In this document: one piece after another, positions 38,609-46,889 of the stretch
How the letters are laid out: every line of letters begins with the position of its first letter
Numbering within the stretch: position 1 is the first letter of the stretch
Assembly: GCF_030439915.1 (NCBI RefSeq)
Contig: NZ_JAQFJG010000001.1
Span: 248,001 to 312,000 of the forward strand
DNA: 64,000 nucleotides
Origin: Streptococcus sp. SPS1
Lineage (GTDB): Bacteria; Bacillota; Bacilli; Lactobacillales; Streptococcaceae
Reading direction: 5' to 3'
Translations under genes and position numbers: made by a program
The notes under the pieces: model-generated
What the model saw: only the letters and a program-made list of their open reading frames with translations
Told to the model about the DNA's origin: nothing
The model's database searches: none

Positions 38609-39304
38609 ATGTCATTACTAGCATTTGAAAATGTATCCAAATCATATGGAGCAACACCAGCCCTTGAAAATGTTTCCCTTGAGATCCCAGCTGGAAAAAT
38701 CGTTGGTCTTCTTGGTCCAAACGGCTCAGGGAAAACAACCCTGATTAAACTAATCAATGGCCTCTTGCAACCAGATCAAGGACGCGTCCTTATCAACGAT
38801 ATGGACCCAAGCCCAGCAACCAAGGCCATCGTAGCTTATTTGCCAGATACGACCTATCTCAATGAGCAAATGAAGGTCAAAGAAGCCCTAACCTACTTCA
38901 AGACCTTCTATAAAGATTTCAATCTTGAACGCGCCCATCATCTACTTGCAGACCTGGGCATTGATGAAAATAGCCGTCTCAAGAAACTATCAAAAGGGAA
39001 CAAAGAAAAGGTACAACTGATTTTGGTTATGAGCCGTGATGCTCGTCTCTACGTTTTAGACGAACCCATTGGTGGGGTGGATCCAGCAGCCCGTGATTAT
39101 ATCCTCAATACCATTATCAACAACTACTCCCCAACTTCTACCGTTTTGATTTCTACCCACTTGATTTCAGATATCGAGCCAATCTTGGATGAAATTGTCT
39201 TCCTCAAAGACGGAAAAGTCGTTCGTCAAGGCAATGTAGACGATATTCGCTATGAGTCGGGTGAATCCATTGACCAACTCTTCCGTCAGGAATTTAAGGC
39301 TTAA
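38609..39304 (+). CDS. ABC transporter ATP-binding protein
   Basis: A 231-residue ATPase. Walker A is GLLGPNGSGKTTLIK near residue 33. The signature is degenerate, LSKGNKEKVQ near residue 130 instead of LSGGQ, as in YtrB/BcrA-like exporters. Walker B is LYVLDEPIGGVDP near residue 146. It begins 4 nt after the GntR gene. Together with the permease it forms a YtrA-B-like system, often induced by cell-wall stress in related bacteria; that role is inferred. Confidence 0.88.
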   Translation: MSLLAFENVSKSYGATPALENVSLEIPAGKIVGLLGPNGSGKTTLIKLINGLLQPDQGRVLINDMDPSPATKAIVAYLPDTTYLNEQMKVKEALTYFKTFYKDFNLERAHHLLADLGIDENSRLKKLSKGNKEKVQLILVMSRDARLYVLDEPIGGVDPAARDYILNTIINNYSPTSTVLISTHLISDIEPILDEIVFLKDGKVVRQGNVDDIRYESGESIDQLFRQEFKA

Positions 39305-39320
39305 GCAAAGGAGATTATTT

Positions 39321-40088
39321 ATGTTTTGGAATTTAGTTCGCTACGAATTTAAAAATGTTAACAAGTGGTATTTAGCCCTTTACGCTGCCGTGCTCTTCCT
39401 TTCTGCCCTTATCGGGCTTCAAGCACAGACCTATAACAATCTACCTGTCAAAGAAAGTCAACCTGTTTTACTTGTTTTTCTAGCTACTGTCTTTGGTGGT
39501 TTGATGATTACACTTGGGATTTCAACTCTTTTCTTAATCATTAAACGCTTCAAAGGTAGTGTCTATGACCGCCAAGGCTATCTGACTTTGACCTTGCCAG
39601 TTTCTGAACACCATATCATCACAGCCAAACTAGTCGGTGCCTTTATCTGGTCGATGATTAGCACTGCTGTCCTAGCTCTAAGTGCTGTTATTATTGTGAC
39701 CATAACGGTTCCAGAATGGATCCCTCTTTCTTATGTGATTACATTTGTAGAAACACATCTCCCTCAGATCTTTCTTACAGGTATATCCTTCCTACTAAAT
39801 ACCATTTCCAGTATCCTCTGCATCTACTTGGCTATTTCCATTGGACAGCTTTTCAATGAATACCGTACAGCACTCGCTGTTGCAGCCTACATTGGTATCC
39901 AAATCGTCATTGGATTTATTGAACTTTTCTTCAATCTTAGTTCTAATTTCTATGTCAATTCACTTGTAGGACTCAATGACCATTTCTATATGGGAGCAGG
40001 TATAGCCATTGTTGAAGAACTCATTTTCATAGCTATCTTTTACCTCGGAACCTACTACATCTTGAGAAACAAGGTTAATTTGCAATAG
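39321..40088 (+). CDS. ABC transporter permease (six-span membrane protein)
   Basis: A 255-residue membrane protein with about six hydrophobic segments. The start at MFWNLVRYEFKNVNKWY is chosen over an upstream in-frame one because it has GGAG nearby and avoids overlap with the ATPase gene. It has the typical YEFK N-terminus and GSVYDRQGYLTLTLPVS loop of ABC-2-like permeases. It is the membrane partner of the 38609 ATPase. Substrate unknown. Confidence 0.85.
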   Translation: MFWNLVRYEFKNVNKWYLALYAAVLFLSALIGLQAQTYNNLPVKESQPVLLVFLATVFGGLMITLGISTLFLIIKRFKGSVYDRQGYLTLTLPVSEHHIITAKLVGAFIWSMISTAVLALSAVIIVTITVPEWIPLSYVITFVETHLPQIFLTGISFLLNTISSILCIYLAISIGQLFNEYRTALAVAAYIGIQIVIGFIELFFNLSSNFYVNSLVGLNDHFYMGAGIAIVEELIFIAIFYLGTYYILRNKVNLQ

Positions 40089-40092
40089 TTTT

Positions 40093-40126
40093 AAAGTCTA
40101 GCGACAATAACTCGCTAGACTTTTTT
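40093..40126 (+). terminator. Terminator of the GntR-ABC operon
   Basis: AAGTCTAGCG and CGCTAGACTT form a 10-bp stem with a 9-nt loop and a TTTTTT tail. Confidence 0.9.
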
Positions 40127-40226
40127 CGTTCTCAGGACTTACATTTTTATATGAAGTATTTAATAAAAAGGAGTATAATGACTTTAAAACTAATTACATG
40201 TATATCGATAAGGAGGGCAACTCTTT

Positions 40227-41774
40227 ATGCTGAGAAGATTTGTTACCAAGAAGCACCTCGTACTTTACTTCTTTTCTATTACCATTACTTGGCTGGAAGC
40301 AATTATCACGCCAGCCCTTGTTCAGAATATTGTTGCCAGTTTTACCAATCAAGAACTAGGCCTTCTTTGGAAAGTATTGATTCTAGGAATCCTTGGTAAT
40401 CTTATCCTCTTACTAGGCTTGGCTGGGAAACGCTATTACTACGCTCGTTTGATTACTGATTTCAAATATGGAATCAAGAGTGCTATTTTCAAGCGATTTT
40501 TAAACAGTTATGAGATTGATGAAAAGGATATTTTGTCTGACCTAGAAAACGACGTCAAGCAAGTAGAAGAAAGCTATATTGAGCCAACGGTCATCATCAT
40601 TTCTTCTCTTGGCTTCACAACTGTGTCCATTCTCTATGCCTTATGGACCAATTTTTACCTGGGCTTGATTTTCATCATCTTCTACTCCTTTCCTGTCCTC
40701 TGTAGTGCTATCGGATCAAAGCGTTTGGACTCACTTTCTGAAAAGCGGTCCACTGTTAACCAAAACTACTTAGCAAGCTTGACAAATTTTATTGGCGGTA
40801 GCCAACAAATTCGCCATTATCAGGGGCAAGACTACTTTTTTGCTCGCTATCAAAAGCAATTACAAACCAGTTTGGATGCCGAAATCAACTATGAAAAACA
40901 ACGAACTTTAAACAGTCTCTTGATCAATAGCATCGATGCCTTTTGTTCTGTCACACCAATCGTCATCGGTGGCTTTATGACCTACTATAATTATTTAGAT
41001 GCGGCGAGTTTTGTGGCCATCTATCTAGTTTCCCATAATATCGGCTATCAATTCCAAGAGTTGGCTTACTTTACCAACACCCGAAAAGCGAATCGAACTC
41101 TTCTCAACAAATACCAAAAACTCCTGAACCAGTCTGACTCCATCTCGCCTAGAAGTATAGAAAACATTTTCCCTATCCAACTTAACAGCATCTCCTTAGA
41201 AAAAGATGGGAATATCCTCTTATCTCCGATTTCCATACACATCAAGCAAGGAGAAAAAATCGCCATTATCGGGGAAAGTGGCTCTGGTAAAACAACCCTG
41301 CTCAATATCATCCATGGAGAAGAGACACCAACAAGTGGACAGATTAGCTTTGCTGGTCAAAACCTGTCACGTCAAGAAATCACAAGCTTTAGTTCCTATA
41401 TCCTCCAAGATAGCCATTACTTTGACACGCTATCTCTGGACGACAATATCCTTCTAGGACTGGATAAAAATCCAGATACTTTAAATCATATCCTCAAAAA
41501 AACAGGATTAGAACATTTGAAAAATCGAACGCTCAGCAATGATAGTCTGTCTGGTGGCGAGAAACAACGCCTAGAAATCGCTCGCGCCCTCTACCATGAT
41601 AGCCAACTCATCTTAGCCGATGAGATTAAGGCCAATCTTGACTTGGAAAATAGCAGAAAAATTAGCGACTTGCTCTTCTCCCTACCTCAAACAGTCATTG
41701 AAGTCATTCACCACTACACGGAAGAAGACTTAAAACACTATGACCAAGTCATTCACTTAAGCAAAGAAAAGTGA
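40227..41774 (+). CDS. ABC exporter, fused permease and ATPase
   Basis: A 515-residue half-transporter with an N-terminal six-helix membrane domain (about 1-290) and a C-terminal ATPase domain. Walker A is IGESGSGKTTLLN near residue 350, the signature LSGGEKQRLE is near residue 438, and Walker B is LILADEIKANLD, where the usual DEPTSALD is replaced but the catalytic Glu is kept. Proteins of this kind export peptides, lipids or drugs. No precursor peptide or partner gene is adjacent. The start has AAGGAGGG upstream. Confidence 0.88.
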   Translation: MLRRFVTKKHLVLYFFSITITWLEAIITPALVQNIVASFTNQELGLLWKVLILGILGNLILLLGLAGKRYYYARLITDFKYGIKSAIFKRFLNSYEIDEKDILSDLENDVKQVEESYIEPTVIIISSLGFTTVSILYALWTNFYLGLIFIIFYSFPVLCSAIGSKRLDSLSEKRSTVNQNYLASLTNFIGGSQQIRHYQGQDYFFARYQKQLQTSLDAEINYEKQRTLNSLLINSIDAFCSVTPIVIGGFMTYYNYLDAASFVAIYLVSHNIGYQFQELAYFTNTRKANRTLLNKYQKLLNQSDSISPRSIENIFPIQLNSISLEKDGNILLSPISIHIKQGEKIAIIGESGSGKTTLLNIIHGEETPTSGQISFAGQNLSRQEITSFSSYILQDSHYFDTLSLDDNILLGLDKNPDTLNHILKKTGLEHLKNRTLSNDSLSGGEKQRLEIARALYHDSQLILADEIKANLDLENSRKISDLLFSLPQTVIEVIHHYTEEDLKHYDQVIHLSKEK

Positions 41775-41795
41775 TAGTCTATAACATACGATTTG

Positions 41796-41827
41796 AAAAA
41801 GCAAGGAACCCGAATTCCTTGCTTTTT
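41796..41827 (+). terminator. Terminator of the ABC exporter gene
   Basis: AAAAAGCAAGGAA and TTCCTTGCTTTTT form a 13-bp stem with a 6-nt loop, immediately before the BOX element. Confidence 0.9.
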
Positions 41828-41988
41828 ATACTCAATGAAAATCAAAGAGCAAACTAGAAAACTAGCCGCAGGTTGCTCAAAACAGAGTTTTGAGGTTGTG
41901 GATAGAACTGACGAAGTCAGCTCAAAATACTGTTTTGAGGTTGCAGATGGAAGTTGACGCGGTTTGAAGAGATTTTCGAAGAGTATTA
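41827..41988. repeat. BOX element (boxC-boxB-boxA, inverted)
   Basis: It starts TATACTCAATGAAAATC (boxC, reversed), has one boxB module (GACGAAGTCAGCTCAAAA) and ends with a boxA arm (GGTTTGAAGAGATTTTCG, then GAGTATTA). Its terminus provides the TAA stop codon of the lrgB-like gene at 41986. Confidence 0.92.
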
Positions 41989-42681
41989 ACTCAATATTAA
42001 ACTGGCTACAATAGGGCTGACAAAGACATAGAGAATACCGGTGACACCGATAGCCAAACCACCCATGGCTCCTGCTACAGAGCCATATCGAAAGGCTGTT
42101 CCCGTTCCGACTGCGTGGCCTGTTCCTCCAAGAGAAAGACCAACAGCTACTGGATCATCTATTTTCAACCACTTCAAAAGTGTTGGTCCGATGACACTGG
42201 TTAAAATCCCAGTTGCCACTACTACCACCAAGGTCACAGTGGTCAGACCTTGCAATTTTTCTGTAATTCCTACTGCCATGGCGGTTGTCACTGACTTAGG
42301 AAAGAGAGAAATGGCTAGGAAAAAGTCCATGCCAAATATTTTCGCCACAAGGGCCGTGAAAGATGTATTGACCACTACCGCTAACAAACTACCAAAGAGA
42401 ATACTCCGAGCATGGTGCTTCATCAAGTGAAAACTCTTATAAAGCGGAATCCCTAGAGCCACGGTCGATGGGACAATCAAGTTGTTCAGATAAACCCCAC
42501 CTTGGTAGTAATCTTGGTAAGAAATACCCGTCACTTTTAGAAAGATGATAATGAAAACAGCTGACAAAAGCAAGGGCGTTGTCAATGGATGGGGAAAACG
42601 TCTGTAAATCAGCATTCCTACTAGATAAGCTAGGATTGATAGGGCAAGTCCAAACAGGGGATTGGAAACAAATTCACTCAT
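41986..42681 (-). CDS. lrgB: LrgB family membrane protein
   Basis: A 231-residue membrane protein with about eight hydrophobic segments and the LrgB motifs LFPKSVTTAMAVGI near residue 127 and GTGHAVGTGTAFRYG near residue 187. LrgAB affects murein-hydrolase activity and, in several species, carries pyruvate. It overlaps lrgA by 4 nt. Its last codon is followed by a stop that belongs to the inserted BOX terminus, so the C-terminal end may have been altered by the insertion. Confidence 0.92.
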   Translation of the reverse strand: MSEFVSNPLFGLALSILAYLVGMLIYRRFPHPLTTPLLLSAVFIIIFLKVTGISYQDYYQGGVYLNNLIVPSTVALGIPLYKSFHLMKHHARSILFGSLLAVVVNTSFTALVAKIFGMDFFLAISLFPKSVTTAMAVGITEKLQGLTTVTLVVVVATGILTSVIGPTLLKWLKIDDPVAVGLSLGGTGHAVGTGTAFRYGSVAGAMGGLAIGVTGILYVFVSPIVASLILS

Positions 42682-43052
42682 TTGGCATCTCCTTTCTCAT
42701 AATCTCCCTCAAACCGTCGTTTGATAAACTGAACTACCAAGGCTATGAGGATAATATTGATAACAGCTGCAAAAAAGATAATCAAAACAATTGGCAAAAG
42801 ATAGGGAGCAATCACATCAAACTTCTCCATAATTCCCACTGCTGGCGGCAAAAAGAGAATGGTCATATTGGCCAGCAAGAAATTCCCAACCATGTTGACA
42901 TGCCTAGTTCTCAGCCACTTGAATTGTAGGGCTAGAAAAAGAATAATCAAACCGATAATACTGCCTGGTATGGGCAAATGAAAGAAACTAGAGATCCCCT
43001 CTCCGATTAGAGAAATCACAAAGAGAATCATTAATTGAACATATAATTTCAT
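42678..43052 (-). CDS. lrgA: LrgA/CidA family holin-like protein
   Basis: A 124-residue membrane protein with about four hydrophobic segments. The start MKLYVQLMILFVISLIGEG is preferred over one ten codons upstream because it matches the family N-terminus. The IPGSIIGLIILFLAL segment near residue 29 and FLPPAVGIME near residue 74 are typical of CidA/LrgA. It is co-translated with lrgB. A promoter lies at 43086-43113. Confidence 0.92.
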   Translation of the reverse strand: MKLYVQLMILFVISLIGEGISSFFHLPIPGSIIGLIILFLALQFKWLRTRHVNMVGNFLLANMTILFLPPAVGIMEKFDVIAPYLLPIVLIIFFAAVINIILIALVVQFIKRRFEGDYEKGDAK

Positions 43053-43085
43053 CCTATACTCCACGAAATAGACTTCTTGCATACC

Positions 43086-43113
43086 AGTTTACTCTTTTTT
43101 CAGAAAATTTCAA
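43086..43113 (-). promoter_or_regulatory. Promoter of lrgAB
   Basis: On the minus strand TTGAAA, a 16-nt spacer and TAAACT, about 30 nt before the lrgA start. Confidence 0.6.
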
Positions 43114-43219
43114 GGAAATGCACAAGGGATAATGAAAATTAGATATGGAAAGGGGATACAAACAATTCTTGACTTGTGAAAACAGGCATGATTTAGGATA
43201 AAATATTCCAGCGTCCTTC

Positions 43220-43262
43220 TTGCCAGCTTGATTTAAAAGTAGTATAATTATTGCATGCGCAA
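43220..43262 (+). promoter_or_regulatory. marR promoter with TTGC-N4-GCAA operator
   Basis: TTGCCA, a 17-nt spacer and TATAAT, followed three bases later by TTGCATGCGCAATCAT (43251). The same motif recurs at 43735 upstream of the thioredoxin operon, so it is a strong candidate operator of the MarR protein. Confidence 0.75.
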
Positions 43263-43335
43263 TCATCTTGTGATGCAGAGACTGTCCGTAAATGGACTTT
43301 CTTCTATTTACAACTCTAAAAAGAAAGGAGATACT

Positions 43336-43716
43336 ATGACCTATTTGGAAAAATGGTTTGACTTCAATCGGCGTCAGAAAGAAATCGAGACTCGCTTGGA
43401 AGAGACTATTGCCCAGCAGAGCGAGCAAAGTCTGACCTTGAAAGAGTTCTACCTGCTCTACTATCTGGACTTGGCCCAAGAAAAATCTCTACGCCAGATT
43501 GATCTGCCAGATAAACTTCACCTGAGTCCGAGCGCTGTTTCTCGGATGGTGGCTCGCTTGGAAGCCAAAAATTGCGGTCTACTTAGTCGCAGGTGTTGTG
43601 ATCAAGATAGACGCTCTAGTTTTATCTGCCTGACAGGTGATGGGCAAAAGACACTGGCCTCTCTACAGAAAGCTGTCGAAGAAAGCTTGGAAACTAGTTT
43701 GGATTTCTTGATTTAA
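43336..43716 (+). CDS. MarR-family regulator with clustered cysteines
   Basis: A 126-residue regulator. The winged helix-turn-helix includes LHLSPSAVSRMVARLEAK near residues 61-78, and the wing has the family DRRSS motif. Four cysteines lie in the wing region, including an adjacent pair (NCGLLSRRCCDQDRR), which is unusual and suggests thiol redox sensing. The start at MTYLEKWFDFN with AAAGGAG upstream is preferred over a longer frame. Predicted operators occur before its own gene and before the DUF4649-thioredoxin operon. Control of those genes is inferred. Confidence 0.85.
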   Translation: MTYLEKWFDFNRRQKEIETRLEETIAQQSEQSLTLKEFYLLYYLDLAQEKSLRQIDLPDKLHLSPSAVSRMVARLEAKNCGLLSRRCCDQDRRSSFICLTGDGQKTLASLQKAVEESLETSLDFLI

Positions 43717-43734
43717 GATGATTTTTTAAAAAAG

Positions 43735-43784
43735 TTGCGTGCGCAATCATTTTTCTTGACATTCTCTTTTACAAGGAGTAAAAT
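43735..43784 (+). promoter_or_regulatory. Promoter and operator of the DUF4649-trxA operon
   Basis: TTGCGTGCGCAATCAT (43735-43750), the second copy of the marR-site motif, lies just upstream of TTGACA (43756), a 17-nt spacer and TAAAAT (43779). Confidence 0.75.
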
Positions 43785-43815
43785 AAAGTCATCATTAAAC
43801 AAAGGAGTTTTAAAC

Positions 43816-44037
43816 ATGATTGAAATTACCTATCTAGATGCCAGCAAGAACGAAAGAACTGTAACTTTCGAATCTTATGAAGACTTTGATCGTTCACAAC
43901 AAGCTTGCCTTATCGGCGTCGCAGACTACTACCCCGTCCAAAAATTAACCTACAATGGTCATGATTTGGACTACCATGGGACTTATGGAGATGTCTTTTT
44001 CTATCTCATGAAACAAGATTTAAGCCAATATAACTAA
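43816..44037 (+). CDS. DUF4649-type small protein
   Basis: A 73-residue acidic protein starting MIEITYLDASKNERTVTF, with an AAAGGAG site 10 nt upstream. It resembles the DUF4649 proteins that sit next to thioredoxin in streptococci. Function unknown. It is 15 nt upstream of the thioredoxin gene and shares its promoter with the predicted MarR operator. Confidence 0.75.
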   Translation: MIEITYLDASKNERTVTFESYEDFDRSQQACLIGVADYYPVQKLTYNGHDLDYHGTYGDVFFYLMKQDLSQYN

Positions 44038-44052
44038 AAAAGGAGAAATACA

Positions 44053-44367
44053 ATGGCAAAAGCAATTACAGATGCAACATTCGAACAAGAAACAAAAGAC
44101 GGTTTGGTCTTAGTAGACTTCTGGGCAACTTGGTGTGGTCCATGTCGTATGCAAGGTCCAATCTTGGACAAATTGTCTGAAGAACTTTCAGAAGATGTTT
44201 TGAAAATCGTTAAAATGGACGTTGATGAAAATCCAAACACAGCTCGTGCTTTTGGAATCATGTCTATCCCAACTCTTCTCTTCAAAAAAGACGGCCAAGT
44301 AGTCAAACAAGTTGCTGGTGTTCACACAGCAGAACAAATCAAGGCCATCGTTGCTGAATTGAGCTAA
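44053..44367 (+). CDS. trxA: Thioredoxin
   Basis: A 104-residue classical thioredoxin with the redox site WATWCGPCRMQ (Cys28 and Cys31) and the cis-proline loop SIPTLLFKKDGQVV near residue 71. It reduces protein disulfides in the cytoplasm with thioredoxin reductase. It is the second gene of an operon with a predicted redox-responsive MarR operator, followed by a strong terminator. Confidence 0.96.
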   Translation: MAKAITDATFEQETKDGLVLVDFWATWCGPCRMQGPILDKLSEELSEDVLKIVKMDVDENPNTARAFGIMSIPTLLFKKDGQVVKQVAGVHTAEQIKAIVAELS

Positions 44368-44374
44368 TCACACT

Positions 44375-44406
44375 AGAGACCAAGTATTTACTTTGGTCTC
44401 TTTTTT
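44375..44406 (+). terminator. Terminator of trxA operon
   Basis: AGAGACCAAGT and ACTTTGGTCTCT form a long stem with a short loop and a run of T. Confidence 0.9.
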
Positions 44407-44414
44407 CTTGGCCT

Positions 44415-44443
44415 TTGCCATTTTTCAAAAAATATGCTAGACT
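44415..44443 (+). promoter_or_regulatory. Promoter of queCDEF
   Basis: TTGCCA, a 17-nt spacer and TAGACT with a TGC extension. Transcription would begin about 10 nt before the riboswitch aptamer. Confidence 0.8.
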
Positions 44444-44458
44444 GTAAGTAGAATATTA

Positions 44459-44531
44459 CGATGTTTGGGACATGCCATCGCTAAAAAAAACCTCGATTTG
44501 GTATTTTTTAGCTCCCTCATGGGAGCTTTTT
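44459..44531 (+). promoter_or_regulatory. preQ1-I-type riboswitch with terminator
   Basis: Aptamer: stem CGATG/CATCG (44459-44463 and 44476-44480), a 12-nt loop TTTGGGACATGC and an A-rich tail CTAAAAAAAACC, the layout of preQ1 class I. Expression platform: CTAAAAAAAACC can pair with GGTATTTTTTAG (44500-44511) as an antiterminator. The competing terminator is AGCTCCC-TCAT-GGGAGCT plus TTTTT (44510-44531). Ligand-bound tail docking would free the terminator and switch the operon off. The downstream genes make preQ1, which supports the call. The loop-tail pairing is short (about 3 bp with a wobble). Confidence 0.8.
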
Positions 44532-44568
44532 GCGTGCTCTGAACATTTCCCATTTTGGAAGGAGTACT

Positions 44569-45222
44569 ATGAAACGTCAATCAGCCTTGGTCGTCTTTAG
44601 TGGCGGTCAAGATTCTACAACCTGCCTCTTTTGGGCTAAAGAACACTATGAAACAGTCGAAGCTGTCACCTTTGCCTACGGCCAACGCCACCATATCGAA
44701 ATTCAAGTTGCTAGAGAAATCGCTAAGGAACAGGGGATTCGTCATCATATACTAGATATGTCTCTGCTGGGGCAAATCACTGAAAATGCCTTGACTTCTG
44801 ATCTAGAGATTGAGCAAAAAGAGGGAGAGGTGCCTAATACCTTTGTTGACGGTCGCAACCACCTCTTTCTATCCTTTGCGGCAGTCCTTGCTAAGCAACG
44901 AGGTATTAAAGATATCGTGACAGGTGTCTGCGAGACAGACTTCTCAGGCTACCCCGATTGTCGAGATGTCTTTGTCAAATCCCTTAATGTTACCCTCAAC
45001 CTTGCCATGGATTACGACTTCGTTATCCAAACACCTCTCATGTGGCTGGACAAGGCTGAAACTTGGGAATTAGCCGACCAACTCGGTGCCTTTGACTATG
45101 TTCGTGAGAAGACCTTAACCTGCTACAATGGAATTATCGGAAGCGGCTGTGGAGATTGCCCAGCCTGCCACCTACGTCAACATGGCCTAGATGTTTATCT
45201 CTCACAGAAAGGAGGGGACTAA
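44569..45222 (+). CDS. queC: 7-cyano-7-deazaguanine synthase QueC
   Basis: ATP-dependent enzyme that turns 7-carboxy-7-deazaguanine into preQ0 in queuosine synthesis. It is 217 residues from the ATG with GGAAGGAG upstream; a longer TTG-started frame would overlap the riboswitch terminator and is rejected. The PP-loop ATPase motif is [12 protein letters not shown] near residue 8, and the C-terminal zinc cluster is [13 protein letters not shown] near residue 195. It is the first gene of queCDEF. Confidence 0.95.
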   Translation: MKRQSALVVFSGGQDSTTCLFWAKEHYETVEAVTFAYGQRHHIEIQVAREIAKEQGIRHHILDMSLLGQITENALTSDLEIEQKEGEVPNTFVDGRNHLFLSFAAVLAKQRGIKDIVTGVCETDFSGYPDCRDVFVKSLNVTLNLAMDYDFVIQTPLMWLDKAETWELADQLGAFDYVREKTLTCYNGIIGSGCGDCPACHLRQHGLDVYLSQKGGD

Positions 45223-45665
45223 TGTTTTTTGCACCCAAAGAAATCAAACAGGAAACCGGGGAGTCTCTTGTCTACAATCCTCACAGAACCTTGGTATCAA
45301 AAGAATTTACCTTTGACGCTGCCCACCACCTTTTTCACTACGAGGGAAAATGCAAATCCCTTCATGGCCACACCTATCATCTGCAGATTGCTGTCAGTGG
45401 ATTTTTAGATGAACGTGGCATGACCTACGATTTTGGAGACATCAAAGCTATCTACAAGAACTACTTAGAGCCCCACTTGGATCATCGCTATCTCAATGAG
45501 ACCCTGCCCTATATGAATACGACTGCTGAAAATATGGTTTACTGGATTTTCCAAACCATGAACCAAGAGTTGCCAGACGAACGCGGTCTCCGTTTGGAAT
45601 ACGTTCGCCTCTATGAGACTCCGACTGCCTTTGCGGAGTTTAGACGGGAGTGGTTAGATGACTAG
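45222..45665 (+). CDS. queD: 6-carboxy-5,6,7,8-tetrahydropterin synthase QueD
   Basis: Converts 7,8-dihydroneopterin triphosphate to 6-carboxytetrahydropterin, the second step toward preQ1. It is 147 residues. The zinc histidines and catalytic Cys lie in FDAAHHLFHYEGKCKSLHGH near residue 26, and LDHRYLNE near residue 86 is the family motif. The ATG overlaps the queC stop by one base. Confidence 0.94.
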   Translation: MFFAPKEIKQETGESLVYNPHRTLVSKEFTFDAAHHLFHYEGKCKSLHGHTYHLQIAVSGFLDERGMTYDFGDIKAIYKNYLEPHLDHRYLNETLPYMNTTAENMVYWIFQTMNQELPDERGLRLEYVRLYETPTAFAEFRREWLDD

Positions 45666-46374
45666 GGAACGTGTCCTTAAACTACCAGTTCTGGAAATTT
45701 TTGGTCCGACCTTTCAAGGTGAAGGTCGTGCTATTGGGCAGAAAACCATGTTTGTCCGCACTGCTGGTTGCGACTACCACTGCGACTGGTGCGATTCTGC
45801 CTTTACTTGGGATGGTTCTGAAAAGCCAACTCGTATGACTGCTGACGAAGTCATTGCTGCCTTGGATAAATTAGGGAGCTACGATTATGTAACCCTATCT
45901 GGGGGAAATCCTGCTATCCTAGCAGCCAACATGGCTGAACTGGTCACCAAACTCAAGGAACGCGGTGTCACTCTAGCTGTTGAAACCCAAGGCTCCCGCT
46001 GGCAAAATTGGTTAAAAGACATCGACCAGGTTACTCTGAGTCCAAAACCTCCTTCATCCAAGATGGAAGTCAACTTTGAGACCTTGGACTTTATCGTTTC
46101 TCAACTGGATCCAGATAAGGTCACCTTTAAAATCCCTGTCTTTGATGATGCCGATTTGGCCTTTGCCAAAGGGATTCAAGAACGCTACCAACCAGATGTC
46201 CTTTTCTTATCAGCTGGAAATCCTGAGCCCAAGGCTAGAGGCAATATTGTCCAAGACCAACTGGACCGCCTCAAAGAACTCTGGGAACGCATCGCTACTG
46301 ACGATAGCTGGGGCAATGTCCGCGTCCTTCCTCAACTCCATACCCTCCTCTACGATAATCAACGTGGTGTTTAA
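45658..46374 (+). CDS. queE: 7-carboxy-7-deazaguanine synthase QueE
   Basis: Radical SAM enzyme forming the deazaguanine ring. It is 238 residues. The iron-sulfur motif is CDYHCDWC (CX3CX2C) near residue 38, preceded by FGPTFQGEGRAIGQ typical of QueE. SGGNPAIL near residue 81 is the SAM-binding glycine motif. It overlaps queD by 8 nt, so the operon is translationally coupled. Confidence 0.95.
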   Translation: MTRERVLKLPVLEIFGPTFQGEGRAIGQKTMFVRTAGCDYHCDWCDSAFTWDGSEKPTRMTADEVIAALDKLGSYDYVTLSGGNPAILAANMAELVTKLKERGVTLAVETQGSRWQNWLKDIDQVTLSPKPPSSKMEVNFETLDFIVSQLDPDKVTFKIPVFDDADLAFAKGIQERYQPDVLFLSAGNPEPKARGNIVQDQLDRLKELWERIATDDSWGNVRVLPQLHTLLYDNQRGV

Positions 46375-46392
46375 GATTAGAAAGAAAAAATC

Positions 46393-46884
46393 ATGTCACA
46401 ACAAGAAGAAATGAAAAACCTAAGCCTCCTCGGCAACAAAGAAACCAACTACATTTTCGAGTATCAACCAGAAGTCCTCGAATCCTTTGACAATCGTCAT
46501 GTGGAAAATGACTATTTCATCAAATTTAACTGTCCTGAATTTACCTCACTTTGCCCAATCACTGCTCAGCCAGACTTTGCAACTATCTATATTTCCTACA
46601 TACCTGACAAGCTCTGTGTCGAGTCAAAATCCCTCAAACTCTACCTCTTTAGTTACCGAAACCACGGAGATTTCCACGAAAACTGTATCAACACCATCGG
46701 GAAAGACTTGGTCAACTTGCTAGACCCTCGCTATTTAGAGGTCTGGGGAAAATTCACTCCGCGCGGTGGCATCTCAATCGATCCCTACTACAACTACGGT
46801 AAGCCTGGAACTAAGTATGAAGGCTTGGCAGAACAACGCCTCTTCCAACACGACCTTTATCCAGAGAAAATTGACAACCGTTAA
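46393..46884 (+). CDS. queF: NADPH-dependent 7-cyano-7-deazaguanine reductase QueF
   Basis: Reduces preQ0 to preQ1, the last free-base step. It is 163 residues of the short, type I form. The catalytic Cys and Asp are in [12 protein letters not shown] near residue 53, the QueF motif [16 protein letters not shown] near residue 78, and FHENCI follows. The product preQ1 is the expected ligand of the riboswitch at 44459, closing a feedback loop. A BOX element begins 6 nt after the stop. Confidence 0.96.
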   Translation: MSQQEEMKNLSLLGNKETNYIFEYQPEVLESFDNRHVENDYFIKFNCPEFTSLCPITAQPDFATIYISYIPDKLCVESKSLKLYLFSYRNHGDFHENCINTIGKDLVNLLDPRYLEVWGKFTPRGGISIDPYYNYGKPGTKYEGLAEQRLFQHDLYPEKIDNR

Positions 46885-46889
46885 ACTCA

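Noticed and set aside
40151..40399. 82-codon plus-strand ORF before the ABC exporter
   Set aside because: It is out of frame with the exporter and overlaps its ribosome-binding site and start; no independent support.
43054..43479. 141-codon minus-strand ORF between lrgA and marR
   Set aside because: It overlaps the marR promoter, the operator and the 5' part of marR, without family resemblance.
44530..44568. Upstream TTG start for queC
   Set aside because: It lies in the terminator U-run of the riboswitch and has no Shine-Dalgarno; the ATG at 44569 has one.
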